A stretch of 64,000 nt of DNA from B69-G16 sp964501905. Lineage in GTDB: Archaea; Thermoproteota; Thermoprotei; Thermofilales; B69-G16. Both the position numbers and the translations under genes were made by a program. The DNA lies in NCBI GenBank assembly GCA_964501905.1, contig CAZCTW010000006.1:55827-119826 (forward strand), given 5' to 3'. Shown here in pieces: positions 17,143 to 25,244 of the stretch (its first letter is position 1; every line of letters starts with the position of its first letter). A model generated the notes under the pieces. The model was not told where the DNA came from. It did no database searches and saw only the letters and a list, made by a program, of their open reading frames with translations.

Positions 17143-20100
17143 CTATACCTCTACTTCATAGGTTGGGGCATAAATTTCTACAAACATTGGTGCATAGAGA
17201 TAAGACATTAACCAATTATCCTCTCCGTCCCCAGTCTGATAACCATAAAGATTTACTGTATAGCTAAGATGGAATTTCTTGTTAATTGAAACCGTATAAC
17301 CCGCGATGACTTCCCATAAATTATTAGGATCGATTATATGATTACAAAACTCATACTCAACTGATCTTTGAGTTTCGCCTAAGAAATTATAAAAACCTAT
17401 GCCAAAACGTGGTTCTTCACCTTTAAGCGAATATAAACTCCTTACTCCATCTAAGTCAATAATAAAGCTTCTTCCTATATCACTACTCCAATGAGTCGCC
17501 GTAAAATACGGCTTTTCAGGAGGAAAGAACACATCACTAAGAAAATCCCAAATACTTTCAGCATCATCATAATTTCCAGACTCACTCACATTTCCGTAAG
17601 CTCCTTCATATTTTTTAATGTACTCGTAATACTCTGGTTCAGAGCCTCCCATTAGTTGGATCATCCAATATCCTCTACCAGCGTGACTGTTTAGCCAATA
17701 AAAGTAAGCGTGTATAGTTACATATTTTGTACCATTTGTTACTTGAAGTATTTGGAGAGTAGCCCAATAATCTGTACTATCAATTCCTGCATTATATGGG
17801 CTTCCAACTCTACTAGTATTAAGTATTGCAAATATCCTTATAGGAGCTCCAATCCATTGGTAGTAACCAGTATAGTTAGAATATACTTCCCATGTTCCTT
17901 TCGACCTGTAATATCCAGGTCCTAGCTCTAAGAAACTCGTACTTTTATAGTCGAAAGTGTGTATAAATAGCGGACCGAATGCTTGATCATTTTCGGGGTC
18001 TCTTAGTACTATGGCTGCTGTTCCTTTAAGATCCCATCCTAAGTTTCTTGCTATATGATGCTCCTCGTCCAAAAGTTCGATATCAATATCATTACTAATT
18101 ATATCTTTATGAGAACTATCTTCTCTATATGACAAACTTGTAGCATATTCTTTCATCATGGCATCGAGATCGTCTAACCACCATATGGTGACTTCTTTAA
18201 TATTGTCATTAACATTATTTTTAAAGTGTACTTGGAATACTAGTCTATTAGAACTGTTGAAGTTTATCTGCGGATCCGCTAATCCCGTGGGCACATATAG
18301 CTTTCTACCATACCAATATATGGGTTTCCATACTTCATATTGTACCGGCACTTCTCTAGATTCGCTATACGTTACGTTAACTCTATATTGTTTTATAGGA
18401 ATAGAGGGGACTGGTATAACTAAAACTCTTTTAGCAGCTAGAGTTATATTATCAATTCTAATATATTGCCAATCGGTTATACTTGCTTCAGTTTCAGCAT
18501 ATACAGATAGCCATATGACTCCCGTATAACCGCTTTGTCCTACTAATTCATCGATAGCCTCTGTTAAATTAACAGTTATTGTTGTCCAATCTGTATTTCC
18601 ACTTCCACTAAATACTAGCTTATTTTTCTCCTCTCCTAGTTTATTAAAAGTTGAGATGTATACTTTGAAAGTTGTAGAAGAAGATGCTTCTGAACTAATG
18701 TCAAACGATAAAAGGCCATAGCTACTTAAGTTTATAATAGTTAATATTGGAGAGAAAAGCCATATCCAAACGTCCCCCCATATCAGATTCGGAACCCACG
18801 ATGGTTTATTGCTTTTAAATTTTAATTCTAAATATTTGTTTGTGCCAGTACTATTAACGTTTAGATCTGCTTTTCCACTGTCAAATGTATAATCTACACC
18901 CCACCAATTAAAACCAATTGGCGGTCTTAGTACGTAAAACCAGCCTTCAGTCTTTGAATTTTGAAAATTCCAGCTGATATCAGTTAGCCCTAGATTAATA
19001 CCTGCCCAATGGAGATTCAAATACCAGTCAAATTCGAGAGTATATATTTCAGGCGGCATAGTAGAAAGTTTAAAGGCTTTGATCTTTCTTATTTTAACGT
19101 CATCGAGTTGAATCTCTTCCCATTCATCAGATGTTTTACTTTTTTGAAACTCTGTTACGCATTCTATTCTTATTCTGATTTTTCCATAATAGACGCCAGA
19201 ACTTATTATTGGTAAAAGGCTATATTCTCTATGAATCCAATCTGTCGAGCCGCTGATGGTATCGAGCAATGCTTCCCGAACCGGTGTGTTTGAAGGATCT
19301 AGTATTTGAATTTTAATATTAAACGTGGTCGTTTGGAGATGCGTTATTGTTTTTATACTCATTTCCAAATATTTATTCTCGATATATTCTCCGTTGTATT
19401 TTAAAAAACTAAGCTCAATTATTGGAGAGTAAAGAGATGCTTGTACACTTCCAGTACCTCCAATTTTTTTAAATCTAAATCTAAGCTTGTCCCCCGCAGT
19501 TAAACCGCCGTCAGGATCAGTATCACTATCATGCCATCCGAAAAACCACCACCATTTTGGGTAAATATCAACATTATTTGATCCGCTATCTTCGATACCA
19601 TACCATCCTTGATCACCTAAGGTTCCATCAAACGTATACCAAATGCCATTACTATCGTAGGCCCATAAAGTGTCTGGTGTGTTTCTTGTTATTTTCAGTT
19701 GTATCCATTTGTATGAGTATAGTTCTACTATTATTCCTCTTTCGTCTTTTAGTATTATTTTTAGTGGGGCTACTTTTTGCTCTGTTCCTTGGAAGAGTTT
19801 TAGATAGGGTTTTATCGTTACTTTATATGTTCCGTTGCCTAGGTACTCTACGTTTTGTATTTCTGCTTGTATCCAGTCTCCGTAGTTTACGGGGTCTGGG
19901 TGTAGGATGAGTATTTGGCCTTTTTCCCATAGCCATGGGTATGGTTTTTGGTCGTCGTATAGTACTTGGATCTTGAATGTGGTTGTGTTGCTGGGTTTGT
20001 CGCTTGTGAAGGAGTTTTCTATTATCCATGCGTGTAGGCTTACTGTTATATTGGTTTTCCAGTTGTATAGTCCGTATTTTGTTATGTTTAGTTTTAGGGT

Positions 20101-20544
20101 GGCGAATGCGGCCGATATGCTTTCTGGGTAGTACCAGTAGCATTTCGTTAGGTTTGCTATTTTTCTCGTTCTGTCGTGTAGTTGTATTGTTTTTTCTGGA
20201 TATTCGATATCTACCTGTACTCCTAGCTCTGAGTATACGTATGTGATGTATTGTTTCCATCTTGAGAGGAATTCATAGGCATAGATTCTGCCTATTGTAA
20301 AGTTGTGTCTTGCATTTGACCCGTAGCTTTCGTTTAGGTACGTGTGTGTGGCGTTTGCAAGGACGTAGGCTAGTGCTCTTTTAAAGTCTGCCGTTATGGC
20401 TTCTACTATTTCTTTTGTCGCTTGATATCTTAACGCTGTATAGTACGCCTTCGTCGAGTATACGTATGCTATTACTGACAGTAGTAGGATTGATATTATA
20501 AGTGATACCATAAGGAGGAATTGTCCGCTTTTCCCCCTTCTCAT
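17143..20544 (-). CDS. Giant pilin-like surface protein, last gene of the type IV pilus-like operon
   Basis: 1133 residues. It starts MRRGKSGQFLLMVSLIISIL: a basic leader, Gly and a single hydrophobic helix like class III signal peptides. A very long extracellular part follows, rich in Trp, Tyr, Asn and Thr, with repeated carbohydrate-binding or jelly-roll-like beta segments (WAGINLGLTDISW, YIRIDNITLA, IQLDDVKI). There is no C-terminal anchor. It overlaps the upstream gene by 4 nt. The first ~300 codons share the T/G-rich plus-strand composition of the upstream operon, while the rest, from about 19.65 kb, looks different and resembles the 3' duplicate beside it. It could be a pilus tip adhesin or surface-layer-like protein; no known family was recognised. 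Confidence 0.75.
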   Translation of the reverse strand: MRRGKSGQFLLMVSLIISILLLSVIAYVYSTKAYYTALRYQATKEIVEAITADFKRALAYVLANATHTYLNESYGSNARHNFTIGRIYAYEFLSRWKQYITYVYSELGVQVDIEYPEKTIQLHDRTRKIANLTKCYWYYPESISAAFATLKLNITKYGLYNWKTNITVSLHAWIIENSFTSDKPSNTTTFKIQVLYDDQKPYPWLWEKGQILILHPDPVNYGDWIQAEIQNVEYLGNGTYKVTIKPYLKLFQGTEQKVAPLKIILKDERGIIVELYSYKWIQLKITRNTPDTLWAYDSNGIWYTFDGTLGDQGWYGIEDSGSNNVDIYPKWWWFFGWHDSDTDPDGGLTAGDKLRFRFKKIGGTGSVQASLYSPIIELSFLKYNGEYIENKYLEMSIKTITHLQTTTFNIKIQILDPSNTPVREALLDTISGSTDWIHREYSLLPIISSGVYYGKIRIRIECVTEFQKSKTSDEWEEIQLDDVKIRKIKAFKLSTMPPEIYTLEFDWYLNLHWAGINLGLTDISWNFQNSKTEGWFYVLRPPIGFNWWGVDYTFDSGKADLNVNSTGTNKYLELKFKSNKPSWVPNLIWGDVWIWLFSPILTIINLSSYGLLSFDISSEASSSTTFKVYISTFNKLGEEKNKLVFSGSGNTDWTTITVNLTEAIDELVGQSGYTGVIWLSVYAETEASITDWQYIRIDNITLAAKRVLVIPVPSIPIKQYRVNVTYSESREVPVQYEVWKPIYWYGRKLYVPTGLADPQINFNSSNRLVFQVHFKNNVNDNIKEVTIWWLDDLDAMMKEYATSLSYREDSSHKDIISNDIDIELLDEEHHIARNLGWDLKGTAAIVLRDPENDQAFGPLFIHTFDYKSTSFLELGPGYYRSKGTWEVYSNYTGYYQWIGAPIRIFAILNTSRVGSPYNAGIDSTDYWATLQILQVTNGTKYVTIHAYFYWLNSHAGRGYWMIQLMGGSEPEYYEYIKKYEGAYGNVSESGNYDDAESIWDFLSDVFFPPEKPYFTATHWSSDIGRSFIIDLDGVRSLYSLKGEEPRFGIGFYNFLGETQRSVEYEFCNHIIDPNNLWEVIAGYTVSINKKFHLSYTVNLYGYQTGDGEDNWLMSYLYAPMFVEIYAPTYEVEV

Positions 20545-21047
20545 CTTCTATACCCCAGTTGTAGAATTATCAAAAGTACTTTGCCCCTCGCTTTGCAGGT
20601 GCAGACGTATGTGTATTTTATGGTTTCCATTTCCGCTAATCCTTCTCCCGTTTCTATGTTGGATATAGGTTTGCTGTTTAAGGGTTTTATTTTTAAGTTG
20701 TTTTCTATTGTTCCGCTTATTTCGTAGATTGTTAGGTTAAAGGCTATATTTGCTGGTACCATGAACTGTAGTATGGCTTTTAGCTGTTCTTCCCAGTTGT
20801 CGTTATACTTTATTTGTCCGTTTTCTTCTTTGTAGATTATTTCTTCGATTATTTTAGCGTTGGCCATGTAGTTGATTATGCTGTATCCGGTTTTTACTAG
20901 GCTTTTTTCTTCTCTGAAGAATACTGTTCCGGGTGGTCGAGATAGTAGGCCTGCGATTGACATGGCTACTATAACTATTATCGCCGAGACTATCGCCTCC
21001 ACTAATCTAGCCTGTCCTCTGCGCCTTATGGCTGTGCGAACCTCCAT
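20541..21047 (-). CDS. Pilin-like minor subunit
   Basis: About 168 residues if it starts at the ATG at 21047 (MEVRTAIRRRGQARLVEAIV), which places a basic leader, Gly and a hydrophobic helix at the N-terminus in pilin fashion. The frame is open to an ATG at 21104, which would overlap the upstream gene by 79 nt, so I prefer the internal start. A mixed alpha/beta domain follows, with a CTC motif near the end. It lies between two other pilin-like genes of the operon. Confidence 0.68.
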   Translation of the reverse strand: MEVRTAIRRRGQARLVEAIVSAIIVIVAMSIAGLLSRPPGTVFFREEKSLVKTGYSIINYMANAKIIEEIIYKEENGQIKYNDNWEEQLKAILQFMVPANIAFNLTIYEISGTIENNLKIKPLNSKPISNIETGEGLAEMETIKYTYVCTCKARGKVLLIILQLGYRR

Positions 21048-22123
21048 AAGCATAATTTTATATAGTATGAGTATCCTTCGATATATACGGTTTTTGTCGA
21101 GCAAGCTACAGCCGCCCTGGGTATTGTTTCGTATCCGTAATCTACGGGGGGTGGGCGTAACGCTATGAAGAATTTCTGATTTCCTAACTCGTCGTAGCCG
21201 ATGAAGGCTATAAGGTATGAGTAAGGTTCGATGAAGTCGAGTTTATAAACGGTGTACTCGTTGATGGTCGATTCTTCGGTTGCATTTACGAAGAATACGT
21301 TTTTAACTGTTTTAGATACCTGGGGGACTATTTGCGCTACTTTGCCATCTTCTATTTCTGTACAGTTGGCTATTATTTTTTCATCGATTACCGTCGCATA
21401 GGTGAAGTTTTCGCTGTAGAAATCTACGGTGGTGCTGCCGAAATAATCTGTTCTTATAACAATTGCGAAAGCGATTTGATTCGTTAAGCTTGTTAAATTA
21501 TCTTCGAAATCTATTATGCATTCTCCGTTTATCCTCGTTACGTTTAACCTGCTAAAAAGCTCGTATTCAAAGGGATCTCCTGAGAGAGATGTAATGATAA
21601 AGTAGTAGAGCGTTATGTTTGCCCCCGGCATCGGAGTTCCCAGGAAGTTTTTCGCTTTTATCTTTATTTTTTGAGGGATATTGAGCACAGTATTATTCTC
21701 AAGTATTTCAACTTCGATGATTACGGAGGGTTTTATCTCTATTTTGAATTCATAGCTTTCCTTTATTCCTAGTTTTTCGGCTGTGTATCGCCAGTCAACA
21801 TATGAAGGATTATTATACTCTACCCCGTGTATGCTTCCATTCGCTATCCTTGATATTTTGTCAACGTTTAGAGTGTAGGGTTCGCCTTTGCTATTTTGGT
21901 CGTATAGCCCAAACTGGTTGGGCGGTGTAAGTTTAGAGCCCCAGTCTGGTGGGTCTCCAGTGTATGTGATTATGAAGTCCATTAGGCTTTCTGCATAGTC
22001 TATTATTTGTTCAGCTTCTGTCTCGGCTAGTGGGGTAGTTATTAAAACCAAGTATTGTGTTGTAGTGTATAGTATGAGTAGTAGTATGAGTCCTATGGCG
22101 ATGTATTCTAGTATTACGTGCAT
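21026..22123 (-). CDS. Secreted or membrane-anchored pilus operon protein
   Basis: 365 residues. One N-terminal hydrophobic helix (HVILEYIAIGLILLLILYTT) is followed directly by an amphipathic stretch and then a large extracellular domain that contains an Ig-like beta-sandwich (about 135-235: VEILENNTVLNIPQKIKIKA, then TLYYFI). No processing-site Gly is seen at the N-terminus. It resembles the pilin-like accessory proteins that accompany archaeal PilB/PilC-type genes. It starts 2 nt after the preceding gene ends. Confidence 0.68.
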   Translation of the reverse strand: MHVILEYIAIGLILLLILYTTTQYLVLITTPLAETEAEQIIDYAESLMDFIITYTGDPPDWGSKLTPPNQFGLYDQNSKGEPYTLNVDKISRIANGSIHGVEYNNPSYVDWRYTAEKLGIKESYEFKIEIKPSVIIEVEILENNTVLNIPQKIKIKAKNFLGTPMPGANITLYYFIITSLSGDPFEYELFSRLNVTRINGECIIDFEDNLTSLTNQIAFAIVIRTDYFGSTTVDFYSENFTYATVIDEKIIANCTEIEDGKVAQIVPQVSKTVKNVFFVNATEESTINEYTVYKLDFIEPYSYLIAFIGYDELGNQKFFIALRPPPVDYGYETIPRAAVACSTKTVYIEGYSYYIKLCLWRFAQP

Positions 22124-22124
22124 G

Positions 22125-22580
22125 CTATCCCCTGTAGCCTAAGCTTACGTGTAGTTTGTCTTGGTCTGAGAAGCATACTATTAGGGGTTCCTTATAGGCG
22201 CTCGATATTTCATATGCATAGAATATACCGGTATTATCTATCTCCCCCTTTTCGTCATAGTTGAGCACTATGTGTCCTCCTTCGCTAAAGCTTAACTCGA
22301 CTTGTGTTGACACCCATGTTTTTAGATTGAGGTATGCTTTTAGATAGTATTTACCATTTTGTTTTTCTATTGTGAGATTGTAGGCGTATCCATCGATGTC
22401 TCTGGGTATGCTGAGTTTGACGTAGTAGTAGGTGTTGCTGCTTTCCCCTAGATTGTATAATGCGCTGAGGCTTATGATTTCCGAGGCTACATAATTTGCT
22501 ACTTCTCTGAGTTTGGTTTTTATTGTATTTATTTTATTGAATTCTTGAAGCCAGGTAAATACGAGAATTAGGGATATCAT
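22125..22580 (-). CDS. Pilin-like minor subunit with an unclear start
   Basis: 151 residues from the first ATG (22580), but this start cuts into a hydrophobic helix. The same frame stays open upstream to a TAG at 22647-22649 and encodes KIPHPVFSHIIGTIALIS just before the ATG, which has the look of an archaeal pilin N-terminus (compare SPVIATVI). No ATG, GTG or TTG exists in that extension. Either a non-standard start, a frameshift or a sequence error is involved. The rest is a small beta-rich domain. It follows the 269-residue protein directly. Confidence 0.6.
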   Translation of the reverse strand: MISLILVFTWLQEFNKINTIKTKLREVANYVASEIISLSALYNLGESSNTYYYVKLSIPRDIDGYAYNLTIEKQNGKYYLKAYLNLKTWVSTQVELSFSEGGHIVLNYDEKGEIDNTGIFYAYEISSAYKEPLIVCFSDQDKLHVSLGYRG

Positions 22581-22638
22581 TATCGAAATAAGAGCTATGG
22601 TTCCTATAATGTGTGAAAATACTGGGTGCGGGATTTTA

Positions 22639-23448
22639 TCAACCCCCTATTGATATTTCTACAGTTGCTATGTTTACTATGAAAGCTATTTCGCAATTTT
22701 CAGGTATTTCATCTTTAGATATCGCTTCGGTCTGTTTTTCTACACCGTTGACGTATGCCTTGATCGTTATATCGTCTCTTGGACACGAGATTATTTCGCT
22801 TTTTATATCTTTGTTCCTTACGGTTATTGTTATTGTTTCAACTCCGCCCATTTTTCCTGCTGTTAGGTTTATGTAGCTTATTTCAATTAGATAGTAGGAG
22901 TGGACTACGTTGTTTTCATCTGTGTAGTTTATTATGCCTAGTTTTTGAACTCTAAACCGGTAGGTTGTGCAGAATATTAATGCTCCATTTGATTGGGTAG
23001 TATTTACCAATACTAAAGGTTCGTCTGCTTCGAGAATTATTAGTTTATTTGAGCCTTTAAGAGTTTGATTGCCCGGAACTGATACTAGACTTCCTCCTCT
23101 GTATAGAATGGCCCCTGGTTTTTCATCGATAATGCTTAAAATTTCATAAGTTGAGTTGAATACTTTTAGCTCGAGTTTAGGGAGGAAATCTTCTGTATAG
23201 CTTGGTCCACCTCTTCTGGCGTTTATTCTGACGAAGCCAGATGATCCTTTAGAGAAGCTTACTTTTTCGATTAAATCGGCTAGGTATATCATGGAGTTTT
23301 TAGCCATTTCGAATTCTGTGTATTCTGCCTGTAATTCCAGGAATTCGTACATTAGGTAAACGCTGTATAGTGTTACGACGAATAGCATTGAGAATAGTAT
23401 TACCGAAGTTATTACGGGGGTTACTCCGCTTTTGTACTTCTCCTTCAT
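22639..23448 (-). CDS. Pilin-like subunit
   Basis: 269 residues. It starts MKEKYKSGVTPVITSVILFS, a good class III signal: basic leader, SG, then VTPVITSVIL and a hydrophobic helix. The extracellular part is beta-rich with two cysteines. It overlaps the platform protein gene by 1 nt. It is probably a major or minor pilin of the system assembled by the ATPase and platform protein next to it. Confidence 0.78.
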   Translation of the reverse strand: MKEKYKSGVTPVITSVILFSMLFVVTLYSVYLMYEFLELQAEYTEFEMAKNSMIYLADLIEKVSFSKGSSGFVRINARRGGPSYTEDFLPKLELKVFNSTYEILSIIDEKPGAILYRGGSLVSVPGNQTLKGSNKLIILEADEPLVLVNTTQSNGALIFCTTYRFRVQKLGIINYTDENNVVHSYYLIEISYINLTAGKMGGVETITITVRNKDIKSEIISCPRDDITIKAYVNGVEKQTEAISKDEIPENCEIAFIVNIATVEISIGG

Positions 23449-25244
23449 TAGACGATGCCTCCTATTAGGCTACTGAATATGGGGGACATCCATATTGTTA
23501 GTAGGGTGGTTAAGACTAGGAGAATTGAGTGGAAAAATCCTCCGTATACTCTTTCGGTGGCGATTTTTCCGGCTGTTAACCCCATTATATAGGAGTTTAG
23601 CACTATTGGTGGTAGGAAAGTTCTTGTAAGGCTTATTACTGCTACGCTCATTCCGGCTATGTGCATTATGTGATTGAGGAACACTATTAAGACGATAACT
23701 ACTAGCGTCGTCACTATCGCGCCTACATATGGAATGATTATCAGTGGTTTAAGCATTCTCTTTTTCTCTTTCTCCACGAGTTCGATCATTTCCGCGAAAT
23801 TAGCTAAGCTTTCTAGAGTTTCCGGCGTGCCTCCTCCAACTTCGATACTTTCTACTAGCAGGAACATTGTTATTCTGGCAAGCCAGCTTTTAACCTTTTT
23901 TGCAAAGTCATCGTATATACTCCTTAAGGGCCTCCCCCAACCGAGTTTTTTCGCTATGAGTTTCAAGTGCTTCGAGAACCTACCATATTCTCTTTCTGAA
24001 AGATTTATAATACATTTTTCGGGTGAAAGTCCGGTTTTCCTCGTTTCCACGAGATCTCTTAGAAAGCGTGCGATACCGAATTCTATGCCTCTATACTCTG
24101 CCATGTAGTATTCAGTCACTATCCATGAAGGTAGAAGTCCTATTATCATAGCCAGCGATAAACTTACTCCAGTTTCAAATCCCGCCGCCAGACCCATGGA
24201 CTTTACTAGCGAGTCGATGAAGTTTTTATACGGTAGCAAGAATGAGGGGACGGGAGTAATGAAGTATGGAGCTGTAAAGAAAAAGGCTAGTATTATTGTT
24301 AATGGTAATGAAACAGCAAAGTATACATAGTAAGGTCTATAGTCAGATGTTGGGTATTTAGGTTGAAGCATATCGGCTACGTAAATAAACAGTGCTGAAA
24401 TTAAGGGCATAACGACGTATGCGAATAGGAAAAACTCGGCTCCCGACATAACTGGTAGCATCGCTTGGGCTAGAACTCGGTTAATTATGAACACCGTGTA
24501 TATGGATAAAGCTAAGACGACTGTTACAGCCAAGTAAGCCTCCATAAGCATTCCAACTCTTTCAGCTATCGCCCTTACCTCAGATATTCTATCTTTAAAC
24601 ATTATTTCCGTCTGCTTGTTAAGGTAATGGACTACGTCGCCGCCAGTTTTTAAGGTGGCGGCGTATCCCAGCATTAGCTCTTTATACTGCCTATTTGGCA
24701 CGTTTTTTGCAGATTCTTCGATAGCTGTTAGCGGATCCTTTCCTAGAGCTTTAACGTTTATGAAGAATTTTATAGCTTCCTTCTTTATCTCCTTAAAGAG
24801 GTACTCGGGGGCTTTTGCTAGGCGTTCAAAGCTTATATAGGGTGAAACTCCTCCAGTCGCCATAGTAGATATGTAGGCGGCTAGGTAGGGGGATTCTAGG
24901 CTTAACCTAGTAGATCTGTTGTATTTGGATATGGATGGTATAAGAGCCATGATGAACACGACTAGTAAGGGGAGACCTATTGCCGATGCGATGGGTATTA
25001 GCATTAGAAAAAGGGGAGGGAGAAAAGCTAGAATTCCCATAGCGTATAGCGTTGCGAGAGAAGCAGAGAATAAGGAATTTAGGATTAAAGTTATTAGGAA
25101 GATAAAGGCCATTAGGGAGGCGTAGGCTTCAGGATATATTTTGATATCGGCGGCTCTTATATCAGAATCCAAGTTTTTGAATAATTTGAAGAATATTTTT
25201 CCGAGCCACCAGAAATTAGCATATATAAACCCTATAAAACTCAA
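23448..25244 (-). CDS. Type IV pilus/archaellum-type platform protein (TadC/ArlJ family)
   Basis: 598 residues with about nine or ten membrane helices and two T2SSF-type cytoplasmic domains (residues about 115-215, with STMATGGVSPYISFERLA, and about 385-490, with VESIEVGGGTPETLESLA). This is the inner-membrane platform that couples the ATPase to pilin insertion. It overlaps the ATPase gene by 4 nt. Confidence 0.88.
   Translation of the reverse strand: MSFIGFIYANFWWLGKIFFKLFKNLDSDIRAADIKIYPEAYASLMAFIFLITLILNSLFSASLATLYAMGILAFLPPLFLMLIPIASAIGLPLLVVFIMALIPSISKYNRSTRLSLESPYLAAYISTMATGGVSPYISFERLAKAPEYLFKEIKKEAIKFFINVKALGKDPLTAIEESAKNVPNRQYKELMLGYAATLKTGGDVVHYLNKQTEIMFKDRISEVRAIAERVGMLMEAYLAVTVVLALSIYTVFIINRVLAQAMLPVMSGAEFFLFAYVVMPLISALFIYVADMLQPKYPTSDYRPYYVYFAVSLPLTIILAFFFTAPYFITPVPSFLLPYKNFIDSLVKSMGLAAGFETGVSLSLAMIIGLLPSWIVTEYYMAEYRGIEFGIARFLRDLVETRKTGLSPEKCIINLSEREYGRFSKHLKLIAKKLGWGRPLRSIYDDFAKKVKSWLARITMFLLVESIEVGGGTPETLESLANFAEMIELVEKEKKRMLKPLIIIPYVGAIVTTLVVIVLIVFLNHIMHIAGMSVAVISLTRTFLPPIVLNSYIMGLTAGKIATERVYGGFFHSILLVLTTLLTIWMSPIFSSLIGGIV

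Noticed and set aside
19823..20260. Open frame of 145 codons on the minus strand inside the giant surface protein gene, and plus-strand frames nearby (19557-19910)
   Set aside because: They overlap a longer frame with a clear signal segment and are explained by the strong strand bias there.
23674..24108. Open frame of 144 codons on the plus strand
   Set aside because: It is antisense to the platform protein gene, has no ribosome binding site, and the sense frame matches a known family.
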